Below, one piece after another: positions 32,601-46,000 of a stretch of DNA of 64,000 bases. The notes under the pieces were generated by a model. It did not search any database. It had not been told where the DNA came from and worked only from the letters and a program-made list of their open reading frames with translations. The position numbers were made by a program, and so were the translations under genes. The stretch is taken from positions 1-64,000 of the forward strand of contig NXFV01001904.1 in assembly GCA_002803225.1 (NCBI GenBank), written 5' to 3'. The stretch's first letter is position 1, and each line of letters begins with the position of its first letter. This DNA comes from Gamarada debralockiae (taxonomy: Eukaryota > Ascomycota > Leotiomycetes > Helotiales > Hyphodiscaceae).

Positions 32601-35187
32601 CGGCACCTGCCGAAAAAGTACATTAAAGCCACACTAAAACGTCGGGCCGCTTCATTTTGCGGCGCGGGCTAGGGAAATAAGGGAACTGCAAGCCATCAAA
32701 CGCTTCCTTCCTTTTCGGCGAAGCCATAGAGCTTGGAGGCGAATGAGGGCAGACCAACGACATCAGAAAAGGATCATACGTAGTATCATATATTATCGAA
32801 ATACCCTCGACGTTATCGTCGATTGAGACTACCCTATCAGCCAATACTTTGGCTGCGCAAGCCTAAATCGCGCACTCATACAGTATAACAATCTTAACAG
32901 GCGATTAAGTATGGATCTATCTTCAGGATACTGTACCCCGCAGTTCCGTGGAGCAATGCAGGAGTCACTTGACGCTAAAAACCTGTCCTCTCTGAGGTAG
33001 GATTTGGATCTTGTGATCAGTAGAATGGTGGAGATCCAAGATTTTAGGGCTGGGAAGAATGGGACATTTAATACGTTGTGCTGGGGAAGTGCTATGATGT
33101 CAATGAGACTCTGGATAATGACGATGCGCGATGCTCTGATCGACCACGATGGTGATCAGCGCGCATGACGGGCAGTACGTAGGGTACAGGGAATCAAGTC
33201 CGAGATCTCTACGACTCCAAAATTGCTCTGCACCGGATAGCTTGGCGACCGGACCAGCTAGATATCTACTGTATCCAGTAAAGACGTGGCGGGAGATTTC
33301 GAATCTGGCAATTGCTGCATGTGTTCCGAAGTGGTACATGGAGAATACCCCAAATTGAGTAGTACCCTTCGTATTGCAAAGTACTGGGAGCTTCGCGCCG
33401 CTGTCTAAATCCATACTGACATACTTACTGTAATTTCTTGGCTTGGAATGCACGAGTGCACGATGCTATGTCTTCATATGTATAGTGATGAATGAGATTG
33501 AGCCATGGCTAACGGACGGAGATTTCATACGGTCGCGATGGAACCCTGAATTGGGAATCCCCTAGGATGGAAGCGGACGAGTGTCTGTGTTACCTATTAG
33601 CTCGTATCTGGGCATTCGATCATATTACCAATATTAAAGAATTCCGGAACAATAATATCCTGAGATAGCGTGGCATTGATCCCACTGAGGCAATCTGAGG
33701 AGTTGTCGAGCCAGCCTCCTGGCTCATTCCCCAGGAGAGTTTAGATTAATGAATGCAGGGCTGGGAAGCGCGTTATCCTAACACTACCCCGCAAAGTGGA
33801 AACCCGTGCAGCTCCTGTGGTGAAACTTTTAGACGACGCATTTCGGCACTCTTTTCTTTTCTGGTCAGTAAATTCGACCAACCAGCATTTTCACTTGCTG
33901 TGTTTCCCTCCAATCATCACTTATAGCGTCCACTATTTCTATGCAAGCCTAACGTAGATGTACCACTGCACCATGAACTGACGGTAGAGGTTCGGTTTGG
34001 AATGGGGGTACACCGCCCGGCAAGCTTGTGACTTTACATGACCCAGCTCGCGAAAGCCATAGCTCCTCCAAACCTATCAGGCTGTAGGGCACTCGCCAAC
34101 GATCCCAAGCTTATCTCGGAGAAACATTCATCGAAAGGGGGCATTGTCTTACTCTTGCTCAGCCTTTGGATACTGCAAAGGTCCATCGCTCGTACCGCCA
34201 TTTCACTATCCCATGTTCTTTGACGGTAACACAAGACCATGCTCTAACGCAGGCTTAGAAATGGCGATCTTTTAGAGCTACCAGAACCAACTGATTTTGG
34301 TGGCTTTCTCTCCAGTGACTCCACCCACACACTTTCAACTGCGCCTGCAGCTCCTGCCCGGGGCCTGAACGCTTTCGCAGCGAAAAGTCCGCTGCTCCTC
34401 CTCGGGTACAGAGGCTTGGAACGGGACCAAGTTGGTACTTACGTGCTGACAGAGATGCTAAATGTTTGGTCAGATACTTTTGAGGCCAACACTACTTTTG
34501 CTCGAACCCTGCACACCACCCAAGCAGCGGGTATTATTACAAGGTTTCCGAGTGGGCTAGGATCTGGCGCAGGCCGCTCTCGATGTCAACTACAAGTACC
34601 GTGGACCCGATCTTAGACAGGCATTCTTTATTTCTTGCACTGGGAGCCGTTCCTTGCCAACTCTTTTTTCAATGACATCTCATTATAGCCTCGTGCATGA
34701 GCGTCAAGTACTCTACTTAATGTCCGGAGGCTTGACCTGGAAGTCATCAGATCACAACAACACTCCTTCCTCATCATCTGGCCAAAGAATTTGAGTTTCT
34801 CCATAGCAGCATTGTCTATTTTACCCACGTCTCCAAGTACACCCCAGAAGTCTCGTAAGGTTCACATCCTTATTGCGCCGAGCTACTCAACGGCTACCGG
34901 CGAGATATGCAGGAAATGCATGTCAGCCCTGTTGACTTCTACATCTTGTCGATCCCAAGTACATGAGAGATCGTAAGTATCTTTGTACCTGCCTGTACTG
35001 TACCTTCGTACCTACCCTGCCAAACCAGCCTCAACGCGGCGATCTTCAACCAATAATCCCAATCCACAGGCGAGTGTTTGCGGGTCCTTTCAACTTCCGC
35101 GCAACGACTTGACCCCTTTCTCCCGCCTTCCCAATTTCAGAATTTCAAATATCAAGCACGAGCGCACCACGTTCTCGTCGTCGCCAA
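29602..35187. other. 5.6-kb gene-poor stretch
   Basis: No frame longer than about 120 codons on either strand has a recognisable domain, splice pattern or codon composition of a gene. Short frames (30265-30588, 32236-32580, 33100-33453, 34038-34223) were inspected and not supported. No tRNA, repeat array or transposon end was recognised. It may contain a long promoter/leader of the Myb-like gene on the left, an unspliced noncoding RNA, or eroded elements. Confidence 0.5.
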
Positions 35188-35953
35188 ATGTCTAAACGTG
35201 GAGACAGACTCGATAACGACCCTACCGGAATTTCGCCCTCACGCGCTCATCCTTCTTCAGTTGACCCATCTGCCAAGCCAGAAACATTATCGCCGACTAG
35301 TGCGCGGAACAAAAGACGAGCATCAGGGTCTGAAGCTACAAATCTCGCCATGTCTGGTCCATCTGTTGGAGCGCCGGCTTCCATGGGCGCGGAAGAACCA
35401 AGCATGGCATCTTCACCCATGGGACCACCCCCAGCAAAGAAGAGTCGAACGAATACTCCATGGACGCCCGCTGAAGAGCAAAGGTTGAAGACCATGAGGG
35501 ATGCGGGAAACAGTTGGGCAGATATTGCAAAGGTGCGTTGTGCTGAACTGAAGGCTGGGGTCGCACAAGAGCCAAAGACTGAGACACTTGCAGACTTTCC
35601 CAAGTAGAACTGAAGGGAGTGTGAAGAAGCATTGGTATAAGGTATGCCCTCTTCTTGTTCCCACGAGTTCTTGAACTAACAATTTGCAGGATATGCATTA
35701 TGCAGAATTTGCAGAAGACGAGGTACGTCTACCAGGCAGCGCATCGCACATCAGTTGCTGATGCTCAAATAGAGTCAGGCTCTCCTCAATGCTATCAAGG
35801 AATACGAAACGAACAAATGGAAGGTGATCGGTGCAAAAGTTGGCAAGCCGGCAAAGGTCCTCCCTCCCTCCCACCACACAAAGAGTAGTTGGGCTGACGT
35901 CTATATAGGCGTGCGAACAGTACGCCAAAGAGCATTTTGCTGGTCGCATATAG
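35188..35953 (+). CDS. Small SANT/Myb-domain protein
   Basis: Five exons join in phase to 184 residues: 35188-35532, 35594-35641, 35690-35722, 35773-35856 and 35909-35953. The four introns are 48-61 nt with GTGCGT, GTATGC, GTACGT and GTCCTC starts. The first ~85 residues are disordered and Ser/Pro-rich with a basic PPAKKSRTNTP. Then WTPAEEQRLKTMRDAGNSW and ADIAKTFPSRTEGSVKKHW form a Myb/SANT repeat. The last part (LLNAIKEYETNKWKVIGAK, ACEQYAKEHF) is a second, shorter SANT-like helix set. Nuclear DNA binding is likely. Only splicing reveals the domain; the unspliced frame ends at a TAG in the second exon. Confidence 0.85.
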
Positions 35954-38093
35954 CGCAGGAGCAGGTGGCACAGTATTGAGCGTCCGCGCGTCTTCGCTTT
36001 TCCTCTGAGACATGTTTGCGCGCTTCGATATTTCACATACATTACAAAAAGCCCAGGCACAAAGCATCCTCCCAACCGAACCCGAATTCTGACACCCCCC
36101 CTTTTTTTTCCATTTCTCCTCATTCTTGATGAGCATCACGGTGCGACCGCATGGCGCAGGCGGGAAATTTTTTTTCTAAATCTACATCATATTCGATTCA
36201 TTCAACATTTTTCCCGCTTAATTCAAAAACGTCGATTCGATCCGCGGTGCGTTTCCTCTGAAGGCGGTTCTCTTGATTATACCTATGGATATTGCGATGG
36301 GAGGATAGGAGGATGGAGGGACGGGATGGGATATCTGGCATTCATGGAATTCTCTAGGTCGGAAAGCTGGCTTGAATTTGCAGTGCAAGTAGGGAGCTAG
36401 GAAGATGGAATACCCAGTGGATAAAGCTCGCGATGGATTTACATATCTCACATGCCTTATGGGTATCAACATGCATCAGCCATTTCACACGTGAGTGACG
36501 AAACTAATATAACTGCAAAGAATGGAGTTTCTGGGACAGTCGGTGATAGGATATCAATACCATACAATCATATCCGATGTCTGAGGCATAGTGAGGGTAG
36601 TGCATGACTTGGCGTGATACTAGGATGCAGGTTTCCGTTCATGGGATCAAGGCACTTGGACCTGGTTGTTGGGAATCTTTTGAGGTTGTGACTCGAGATA
36701 CAGATTTGGTACTTCGACTGAATCTTAGGTACAAAGCAGGGAGGGACGCGGAAGATCCACAGACGGAAGGGAAATCCGCAAGTTTGTTGGGAGAAAGCCC
36801 AGCTAGCGGGGCAGACGGGATACGGCACGAGATACGGCACGAGAATAACCCCCCTTTTCTCCATTTTTGAAGGTAGGAACGGCAATTGCCGTCCTGGAGG
36901 CGTGGTTTGGAACTAGAAGTACAAATATGAACAGACCTTCCATTTTCAGTTTTGAAGCTGCGGGACAGACGACACTTCTGCTTTGGGTGAAAGGTAGAAA
37001 GGGGTCTGGTCTTCCATCCTGAAACGTACCCCGAATCCTGCCAATCGAACAATCAGTTGGACGCACTTTGAACCCTGGAAATGAAGCAAAAGATTCGACG
37101 GCTACGATTGATTTCGTTTTACAGTTCACATTGAATAATCGTGATAAAAGTCGAAGCAATGGGGATGTTCACCTGATGTCAAAAAGATTAGTAAGCACTT
37201 TAATTTTTACGTGAGAAGTTTCTCGCAGGCGGCTACCAAATCTCCTTGGCATTGAAGGATTTAACTTTCCATACCGTCGGTTGTCAGAACTATCCTTTGT
37301 TTTCTCGGGCTTGAACCCTATTTCAATTCAAAATATCGCAATTTTTCTATTCGAAAATGCAAATACAGGAGTCCTTCGTGTTCCCGAGGTAAGCGGTTAG
37401 AGTGGTGTTCAGTGCCCCAAGCTCTCACCACGGCCCTCGTATTTCGTTTTTCTCCGCACTTTTTTCTCCCGGCGCTTTAAAGCGTTCCGCATCAAGTTTA
37501 GCGGAGATGTATTTATACCTTAAATCTCAGGGCGTCAACGTATTCAATTGGATCAACTCCTTGCACGATTCTCTTTTTGTGATGGTGGCGCCGGTTTTAA
37601 GTCAAAATGCGCTTAAGTCAAGACTTGACATCGTCAAAGCGGCGCCTTCATCCTTGGGTAAGGACTGGTAATTTACGACCCATTCCTCTCTCCATAGAAA
37701 GGTTCTTTCCTTCTTTCTTCATCCCATTTCGACGGCAACGACATTCCTCATCGACCGGCGTCGTCGTTTTCCTTTCGCTCGACATCGTCGACCACATTCG
37801 CTACGTTGCGTCCAGTATTATTCTCTATTAATTCTCCATTTCTTTGGTGGAAAAGAGGCGGCATTCTCTCGCACCCCTGATCATTCGCAGTTTTACGCAT
37901 AATCGTCGAAACAGGGAACAATCCATCCCATTATCACCCGAGGATCAATTGTTCATCGATTGCACTCCTGCAGCCGCCCATCGAAGTAATTCCTTTTTTG
38001 CATCTCTTCGTTGCACACGACTTGAGTATCGCGCCTCTCGTTGATCCGATCTTTCGTTATATTTAATAGGCTCCTATCATCAATTCATACATA
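35954..38093. other. Intergenic, promoter and leader of the Crh gene
   Basis: 2.1 kb with no supported gene. Pyrimidine-rich tracts occur near 36080-36120 and 37400-37800, and a long 5' leader for the Crh gene is plausible. Frames at 36568-37159 (minus) and 37402-37671 (plus) lack features. Confidence 0.5.
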
Positions 38094-39574
38094 ATGGTTC
38101 GAACATCGGCACTTTTCGCGGCTCTGGCTACCGCGTCGGTTGCATATGCTCAAGCGTCTTGTAGCCTCAACAATAAATGCCCTGAGGACACACCATGCTG
38201 CTCTCGTGAGTAATTCCTTGATAGGACTCTGGTCTGGTGGATGTACTGACTGGTAATTTACAGAATATGGACAATGCGGTGTTGGAGCATACTGCTTGGG
38301 AGGTTGCGATCCTCGGATGTCCTTCTCTCTCGACTCCTGCGCGCCCGAACCCGTTTGCGAGAGCAAGACCTACAACTTCAATTCTATGAACGGCATCACT
38401 GCAAACACTAAATATCTCGGAGATCCGTCGACGACAGACTGGGTCATGAGCGGCCAGGCCGTCTCTTATGACAACAACGTTCTGTTGACAATGGCACCAG
38501 ACACTGTTGGAACTCTCTTGGCAAGCTCGGTATATATGTGGTACGGAAACGCGAAAGCGACTTTCAAGACTAGCAGAGGTCGGGGTGTTGTTACTGCATT
38601 CATTTTGCTTTCGGACGTTAAGGACGAGATCGATTACGAATTTGTTGGAGCCGATTTACAGAGTGCTCAATCAAATTACTACTTTCAGGGTATTCCAAAT
38701 TGTGAGTACATAAGATAATTGGAAGATTTAGAATTGGTGCTAATTTTGATCAGACGACAACGAACTCAACATCTCTCTTTCTGATACCTTCAACAACTAC
38801 CACACCTACGAAATCGACTGGACCCCCGATGCCATCACTTGGTTGGTAGATGGACAAGTCGGCCGCACGAAAAAGCGATCAGACACCTGGAACGCTACCA
38901 CTAATCAATGGGACTTCCCCCAAACACCCGCTCGTGTACAACTCTCCCTCTGGCCCGCCGGTCTCGCCTCCAACGGCCAAGGAACAGTCGACTGGGCTGG
39001 CGGCATGGTCGACTGGAACTCCGCCGATATCCAAAACAATGGGTACTATTATGCAACCTTCCAATCCGTGACCATCTCCTGCTACAACGCCACCTCCGCG
39101 CCTGGCACCAATACTGGCAAGTCCTACACCTACAACAATGTTGCAGGTACAAACAACACCGTAGTCGACGGGGACGGTAATACGGTTCTGTCTTCCTTCC
39201 TTGCGACTGGCACGAACATGACTCTTGGTGCCGTAGCATCATCTGCTTCTTCGGGCGCTTCGGCCAGTTCCACCGTGGAAACAGTGCCAGGTCTAACTGG
39301 TTCCGGTCCAGGAACAGACAGCCACTCCGGCAGTAACTCCGGCAGCAGTGATTCTGGCAGCTCTTCGTCCGCCAGTTCAGACGGAAGTGCTACATCGACC
39401 GACTCAAGCGGCAGTGCTGCAACTTCCAGCTCCTCGAACTCGTTCTCCCAAGGTGGAAGCTCGTCTAGCTCCTCGAGCAAGAGCGGAGCAGATAAGCTTG
39501 GTGGCCAAGAGCGTGTTATGAAGGGTAGTATCTTCGCTGGTATTGTGGCTGTGGTTGCTATGATGGCCTTGTAG
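38094..39574 (+). CDS. CRH1: Crh-family chitin-glucan transglycosylase (GH16, CBM18, GPI-anchored)
   Basis: Exons 38094-38205, 38264-38701 and 38754-39574 give 456 residues. Features in order: signal peptide MVRTSALFAALATASVAYAQ; a chitin-binding CBM18 module (Cys-rich, residues ~23-69, CCSQYGQCGVGAYC); the GH16 catalytic domain with DEIDYEF (nucleophile Glu159, acid/base Glu163); a long Ser/Thr/Gly-rich stalk; and a hydrophobic C-terminus (GSIFAGIVAVVAMMAL) for GPI attachment. Crh enzymes cross-link chitin to beta-glucans in the cell wall. The presence of CBM18 fits the Utr2/Crf1 branch, so the symbol denotes the family rather than a strict ortholog. The gene is intact, with 52-58-nt introns. 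Confidence 0.93.
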
Positions 39575-40071
39575 GAATACGAAGCTACTGTTACTTGGGT
39601 TAATTGGGTAATTGAGTGATGCATTTTTATGGGGCATTGCAATACTGCTTCAATATGGTTACGGTCGTTTAGTACTAATGGCGTTTGCCGTCCGCTCCCT
39701 TGGACTTGATGTTTCTTGAATAGGAAAAGGGGGAAAGAGACTTCTTGTATAAACTTTTTACTGGGTGTTTGCATGGATGGTGAGAGGATAAGTGAATGTC
39801 AATGAATGGACTATTGCAGTATTTGGTTGCAACATTTTTTGATCTATGTCGATCGTGGCCCGCTTTTGAGAATTGCAACGGTTTACTGGAAGCAAAGTGG
39901 AATGACACACACGTCAAGTGACAAAGACTGGCGGTAACATCAGGACCCTTTCTCATTCTTGTTTATGGTTGTTTATGTTTTCGCTTTCCAACGATGTCTT
40001 TTAAGGGGGTATCATCAATACACACTTCACCTACATAGCATAACCTCCATTTCTTCGCCTCTCTTTCCCAA
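39575..40071. other. Intergenic between convergent genes
   Basis: 3' regions of the Crh gene (plus) and of the large NACHT gene (minus). No gene is supported. Confidence 0.6.
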
Positions 40072-43000
40072 TCAAATGCCCGGTACTGCTGTGGTGGGAA
40101 CCTCCCATTGCGAACCACTGGTTGATCCTTCTTTGAAGAAATAATATCTTTTTACATAGACGTCCCATTGGGCAGCCCAGCCTTCGGGTACAGGAGGTGG
40201 TGGGTAGGGACCTGGCACGATAGTTTTTCGATATATCGGCGGGTTTCCCCGGTGAGACCTGGGCTCCGCTCGCTGGCCTCCTTTGAGATCTGCTAATCTT
40301 CTATGTTCCAAATTTGCCGCCATGTTAGGGTCGACCAAGCCGAGATTCGGAGGTTGAGATTTCTACCTTTTCCTCCCTATTTGTGGACTGAGCTTGACCA
40401 TCGTCGGCAGGTTTGCGTGAGTCCCGTTGGCTTGATTGACATCTTCACTCCTCACCGCGCTAGGCCTCCTCCGCTTGTTGGCCAGATTAGGGCCCGGGTA
40501 CACAATAGGCTCACTTGAGTTCGTGCCATGCTGTCTCTGCGGGGATTGCAATCCGGGAATTTGGATTGGTTTGCTGCTTAGTGGTGGTGATCTGTCCCGC
40601 CGCGGTAGACCGTGGAAATTGGCATAGGCCCTTTGTTCCTCCTGACTCAACGACCTATCAATGGCACAGTTCCTTCCCGCCCAACTTGGAAGATTTAAGA
40701 ATTCTGCTTGCGGAGATTGATCCAGCGTACTTGTACTTGAGGGTTCTTTTCTTTGAAGATAAGGTCCATGAAAGTCGTCGGTTTTAAAAGGTATCGGCCG
40801 CTCGCTTCGCTCATTCTTGCCCAGAGCTGATCGTGTCGAAGTTATTGAGGGATTTTCCAGCCTTGAGGACGGCGAGGCAGCGTCTACCCATGGCTGCCAA
40901 GCTCGCGCCCTATCCTGAGGTTGTCGAACCTTTTACGTACTGTCTATTGGGTTGAACACACTATTCTGTGTGCTGTAGCTCGAGTCATTGCTAGCTGAGG
41001 CTTCTGGTGTTCGGGCTATCGAGGGCATGTTCCGCGGTAAAGCTGTTGTGGAAGCGGCTTCGCGTGGATCTGACAGCCTTGTATCCTTCTCCGGATGCTG
41101 AAAATTGTCCTGACGATTGGCCCAGCTCTGCCTGCTGTCTAGCGTGCCGTAGCCTGAATCTGATCTGCTCCCGGGTGGAGTCGTGGATGTCGTTAATGGT
41201 GATTGCGGTGTTGAGTATGGTGACGCAGCAGCTTTACCTTCCATCAAACTTCTCTCATTCTCTAGTCGTTTTAACTTCCGGTGACGATGTTCTTCTGATG
41301 TACCAAATGCCGGATAATAACTGTCTGATGCTTGGGGTGTCGGGGCCGCTGGGTCTATTCCTGGCGTTGGAGATGTTAAAGTTACGGCTTGACTTGCTTC
41401 GCTCTGCCAAGGACTGTTGCTCTTTGGTGTACCGTAACCCGAATAGTTCCTGTTTGGTGGGACCCATCCACGCCCAGGGGTCTCTCGGCGGGCCTCCGGC
41501 AAGTTCACCTGCATCGCGGCGCACAATTCCTTCTCCCTCTAGGCGTCTGTTGATTTTTTCGTCGGGTCTGTCGTGCAGAAAATCAGAAACCAAATTTGGC
41601 AAGTTCTGCGACATGGAAGGCAGTCTCTGGGTTGAGGCCTTCAATGCGTATGATGGATCCCACAGCGTTGCTGTACGGTCTGGTGGCGAATTTGGGGAGA
41701 GTGAGAGATTGGGGGCTGCGGCGCTTCGAGCTTCAGGGGGTTTCAGGGGGCTCCTGCGTTTGAGTCATTTCTCTGTATAATTGATAGTTATGCAACTTAT
41801 ACTGGCTTGGTACAGGATCTGATGACGGATATTGGTATGGATTGGATGGGACTTTAGGATCTACAGCCCCCTGCTCGGCCTGCTGCATCATTATATTCTG
41901 GCCGGCCGATGGACTATCATCAATATCCATAGCATATCCTGAGCGGGGAATGGAGCCCTGTGGGCCTTCGAATCGTCTCTTGGGAGTGATCCAGAGAGGT
42001 GGAGGAAGTCCATTTGACTCCACCCGCGCTTTCTTCTCATCGGCATCCTTTGCGATTTGTTCCCATACGTTGCCCGATTCTACATGACGTGAATAATAAC
42101 TCTTGACCTGCCTCTGAATGTTAGCGACACGCCGACTCTTGTTACTATCAGTCGGTACGGCAAGCCATTGTTGAAAACGGTGGTGTATACCATTGCGTGC
42201 GTCTTCGACGTCATATGTTTTGCAATTGCACCCCAATCTGTGCCAAAATGTTTTAGGAGCGCAGGGAAGACGTCCCGTTCAGGACCGCTCCAATAACTCG
42301 ATACCTGTTGAATATTCCGTCGGTCTTGCTGTGCGTCCTGCTGTGAGTTCATCGGTGTGGCTTCTGGATATTTGTGAATATTTGAAAGGTGATGTGGTGA
42401 TTGGCTTTGGAGAGTCGAGGTGTGCTCTTCCTGCGTATGAGCCCTTAATGCTTCTTCGCTATCGAAGCCCATATTGTGACGATCACACTCCGGCTCCGAA
42501 CAACACATTGCTGGCTTGGGTTGTGACTTTGATTGTGGTGCTGACTGTCTTTTAACCTCTGGCGAAGGTTCTTTGTTTACTTGGGAAGCATTCGAGCCGG
42601 GTGTATTTTGTCCAGTATTGTTCTGCTTCTGCTTCTTCCTGGGAGGAATGTGCAAGTTCTCTTGTATAGTCGCCGTCTTGCCAATATAAGCCGGTGTTCC
42701 ATGAGGAGACGAGGCGCCAAATTGGAAAGGTGGTTGTGTCGATGTAGGGGCTGCTGGTGCATGGGAGCTACGGCTACCAGATCTCTGATGCATCTTATTC
42801 TGTTGTTGCTGCTGTTGCTGTAAGTTGGCTGCGTGCAATTGTACTGTGGACACCGCTGGAGGGTCAACCAAACTGGAAATTGAAGGTGAGGAGCTAGCGC
42901 GATTTATAGGAAGAGGATGATTTGGAGAACCTTGGGAGTTACTATATGAGCGGTGGCTGACAACTGTTTCTCGAACAGGGTTGTAATTCGATCTAATGGG

Positions 43001-46000
43001 ATCATAGTTCTGGCCGCTGGTGCGAACGGGTTGTTGCCTATAAATAATTAAATTAAGTTCTAGAAAGTTAAGCGAGAAAGAATTAGAACATACTGGATTA
43101 GTAAAGGAGAGTGTTGTTGTTGAGAAGGCCCTGGTTGCTGCTGTTGCGGAGGTGGCGGGGGCGGATTAAAGAAGCTCCGAATGTGTCGTTGAGTCGGAAT
43201 ATCTTCACGTTTGCCGTTTTGGGAAGGAGATCGGGCTTGTGTGTCTTTCTTCATTGCTGGGGATCTGTCACTCAGATCCTTGACTATACTGCCTAACATG
43301 AGTCGCGCCTGCTCTACTTCAGCAGGTCTAATAGAAAACACATCTTTGGGCTGTGTCATTTCATTGTCCTTAAACTGCTTCGCAAGAAGGTGTCGCTAGA
43401 ATTTGTTAGTAGCTTATATCAAAAGTAGCACTAAGAAAGATCTTACAATTCTAAAGAATATTCTCGCGCGATTTTCGTCATGAGTAATTGCAAACCATCT
43501 AGGAATCACTTTGGCTACATTACTGAGTGGTTGGTGGATTTGCTGCAAGAGATTTATCATAGTGGCCTTGGTCTCTAGATCCATAGGGATATTAGGTAAA
43601 GGGTCTCGTGTACGTTGAGCCTCCTCTTGTGAGAAGGTCCTTAGCTTCTTTAAGTCCTTGGCATTTGACTGTGTAATTCGGCCAGCTCTCCATGCCTGAA
43701 CAGCCTGTTCGTATCTTTTCCGCTCTTCTGGATTGAGATTAGAAAGTTGCTGGGGAGTTATATTTCGAGGCTGTTGAGATATTGACTGTTGATCTTGAGC
43801 AGGTTGAGGTACTAATCGGTTTGGCTGCTGGGTATTAGGATTAGGAACCTTAACAACATTATTATTGCTAGCATGTTTGAGATTATTCTTAGGTTGAGCT
43901 AGTGAAGAATTCTGAGGAGCTACTCGTCTACTCGTGGGAGGCCGAGCTGTATGGTTGTTGTTGGCTGTAGTAGCATTTGGTACAGGGGGTTCAGGGCTAG
44001 ACTGGGGTTGCTTTTGTTGTAGTACTTGTACAGCTCTCATCGAGTTCGCATTCGGCGGTGCTTGCCCTTGGGGTACACTTGGACGATCCTGTTGAGCAGC
44101 TTGGCTTGCCATCTGTATCTGCAATAATTGAACTTGCCGTTGTTGCTGTTGCTGAGGTGTCATCCGGTTCTTGTTGTGCCTTGCGAGGAAATTCCGGATC
44201 TGCTTATCAGTTGCTTGAGCCATCTTTCCACTGAAATTGTTTCGAGCTTGTTGAATTTCTAGTTGCATTGGTTGCCGCATCTGTCCAGGAGGTATGCCGT
44301 TCCCCATTGGCATCGAAAATTGCTGAGGAGTTATATTTCTAGGCCGTTGAGGCATCGACTGTTGATCTTGTTCCGATGGCAAGGTCATTGCTCGCTGCCG
44401 CTGATCTTGAGGCATGGCAGCCAACATCTTTCTGCGATTGTAGTCGCTTAGACTAAGCTTCTCTTCCCCAAACGGGGCGGCTGCTTGTGCTTCAGAGCTA
44501 CTAGATATGTCGGCATCCTCTTCTGTATCTGTTGCTGTATTTGTGTTCTGTGCGGTGCCGGGTCTGTGGTCAGGTAGTTGCTGCTGCTGCTGCGGGCGTA
44601 ATGGCGAATCGTTACAGTCCAGAAATCTCATCCTGAGATCATTGAGATTTTGTCGGCGACGGATTGGAAGCAAAAATTCATTCATTTTGTGATGATATAC
44701 CTGGTTGTGTTTCTGCAAAGCTGCTTTGGTTGAAAAGCCGGCGTCGTGGAACTCACATGACGAGTCTCCGCATTTGAACTTTCTAGAATGTGAGCTCTCA
44801 TGTCTGTCCCTCTCTCGAGTCCCTGAGAATCCAATCCCAGCTCGTGGGCATGGCCGATAGCGACATAGCAGCGCCGAGTCACCGTAAGTATTCTTGAAGT
44901 CCCTGACGAGTGTTGCTTCGATTCCTGCGATGGCGTTGTCAGGAGTCTCGATTAGAAACTCTGCGATGCTGTAATATTGATATAGTACCTCACTGAGAAT
45001 CGTTGGGTCGTTCTCAATTTCCAGTTTTTGGGTCTCTGAAAGATGATAAGTAGTCGTCATTGAAACTCATTGCCTTGCAAAGATTGTTTTTAGCTCTACG
45101 CACCTTGGGGATCTTTCTCATGATGATTGTCTTGAGCCGATAACTCTCGGAAAACCAGCATATTTCGTATAAATATCTGAAGCTTGGGCGGCAGGTTCAG
45201 TGTTGACAATTGTTGTTCCATGTCCGGAAGAGATTTGTGATCGCGTAACGCAGCATTGAACTTAACAGACAGATCTCTCTTTCGAAATAGGAGCAGTCTC
45301 TCTAGCTGTGTAGCGAGCGCCTCCGAGAAATTGGATTTGGAATGGTGTTGGAGCTCAGCGTAACGTAGAATGTGTTTAATCAGAAATTCATGTGCATATC
45401 GATGTAAGCCATGAAATCCTTTTGCGACTCGAAGTACTTGTTCCTCTTCCGACGACTGAGAGTCAATAAGGCAGTGACTCGTGGATAGATATGTTGTACA
45501 AGCAAATGAAACTGTGAGATGAGCGTCACACTCCTTTAGAAATGGTCCGCTTGTTTGATGCAGGATATACCTGGCAAGATATCAGTAGGTCAGGTGAGAT
45601 TCATGTGTAAGGCTGTCTTACTCTTTAGCAGAGAAATGTACGAAGTCTACAGTATTCCCAACGCCTTCTTCTATGATAGGCTTACAAAGGTCCAGAAGGC
45701 TTCTATTCGGCTTCGTGTCGTCATTCAATACGCTGTTAGCCGCTGCGAAAACGAGACCATCCTGGATCTCGAAGGTCTTGAGCGGTCTGAAGGAGCAGGC
45801 CATCCACTGCAAGGTCGTCATGGCCTTTTGGGAACTATATTCGCTGTACTCAGACTTGATTCGGTCCAGTATCCGTTGATAACTACTTTCATTAGCAGCT
45901 TGAAACTCTTATCTTCTCCAATCTTTAACACCTACGCTTTGTGCAGACCTTGTGGTAGGTCATGGGCTGCCTTTCGCAATTCATAGGCGCTTTCGCGATC

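Noticed and set aside
34034..34240. 68-codon minus frame ending in an FGGAMAF segment
   Set aside because: Too short, overlapped by an open plus frame, and no family recognised.
39130..39774. 214-codon minus-strand frame
   Set aside because: Antisense to the Ser/Thr-rich stalk of the Crh protein.
45060..45060. Separate start codon for a C2H2/SANT gene (MTTTYHLSETQKLEIEN)
   Set aside because: The bases 45103-45036 make a good intron (GTGCGT donor, TTTCAG acceptor) that joins the NACHT frame exactly. Kept as the alternative model, not as the main call.
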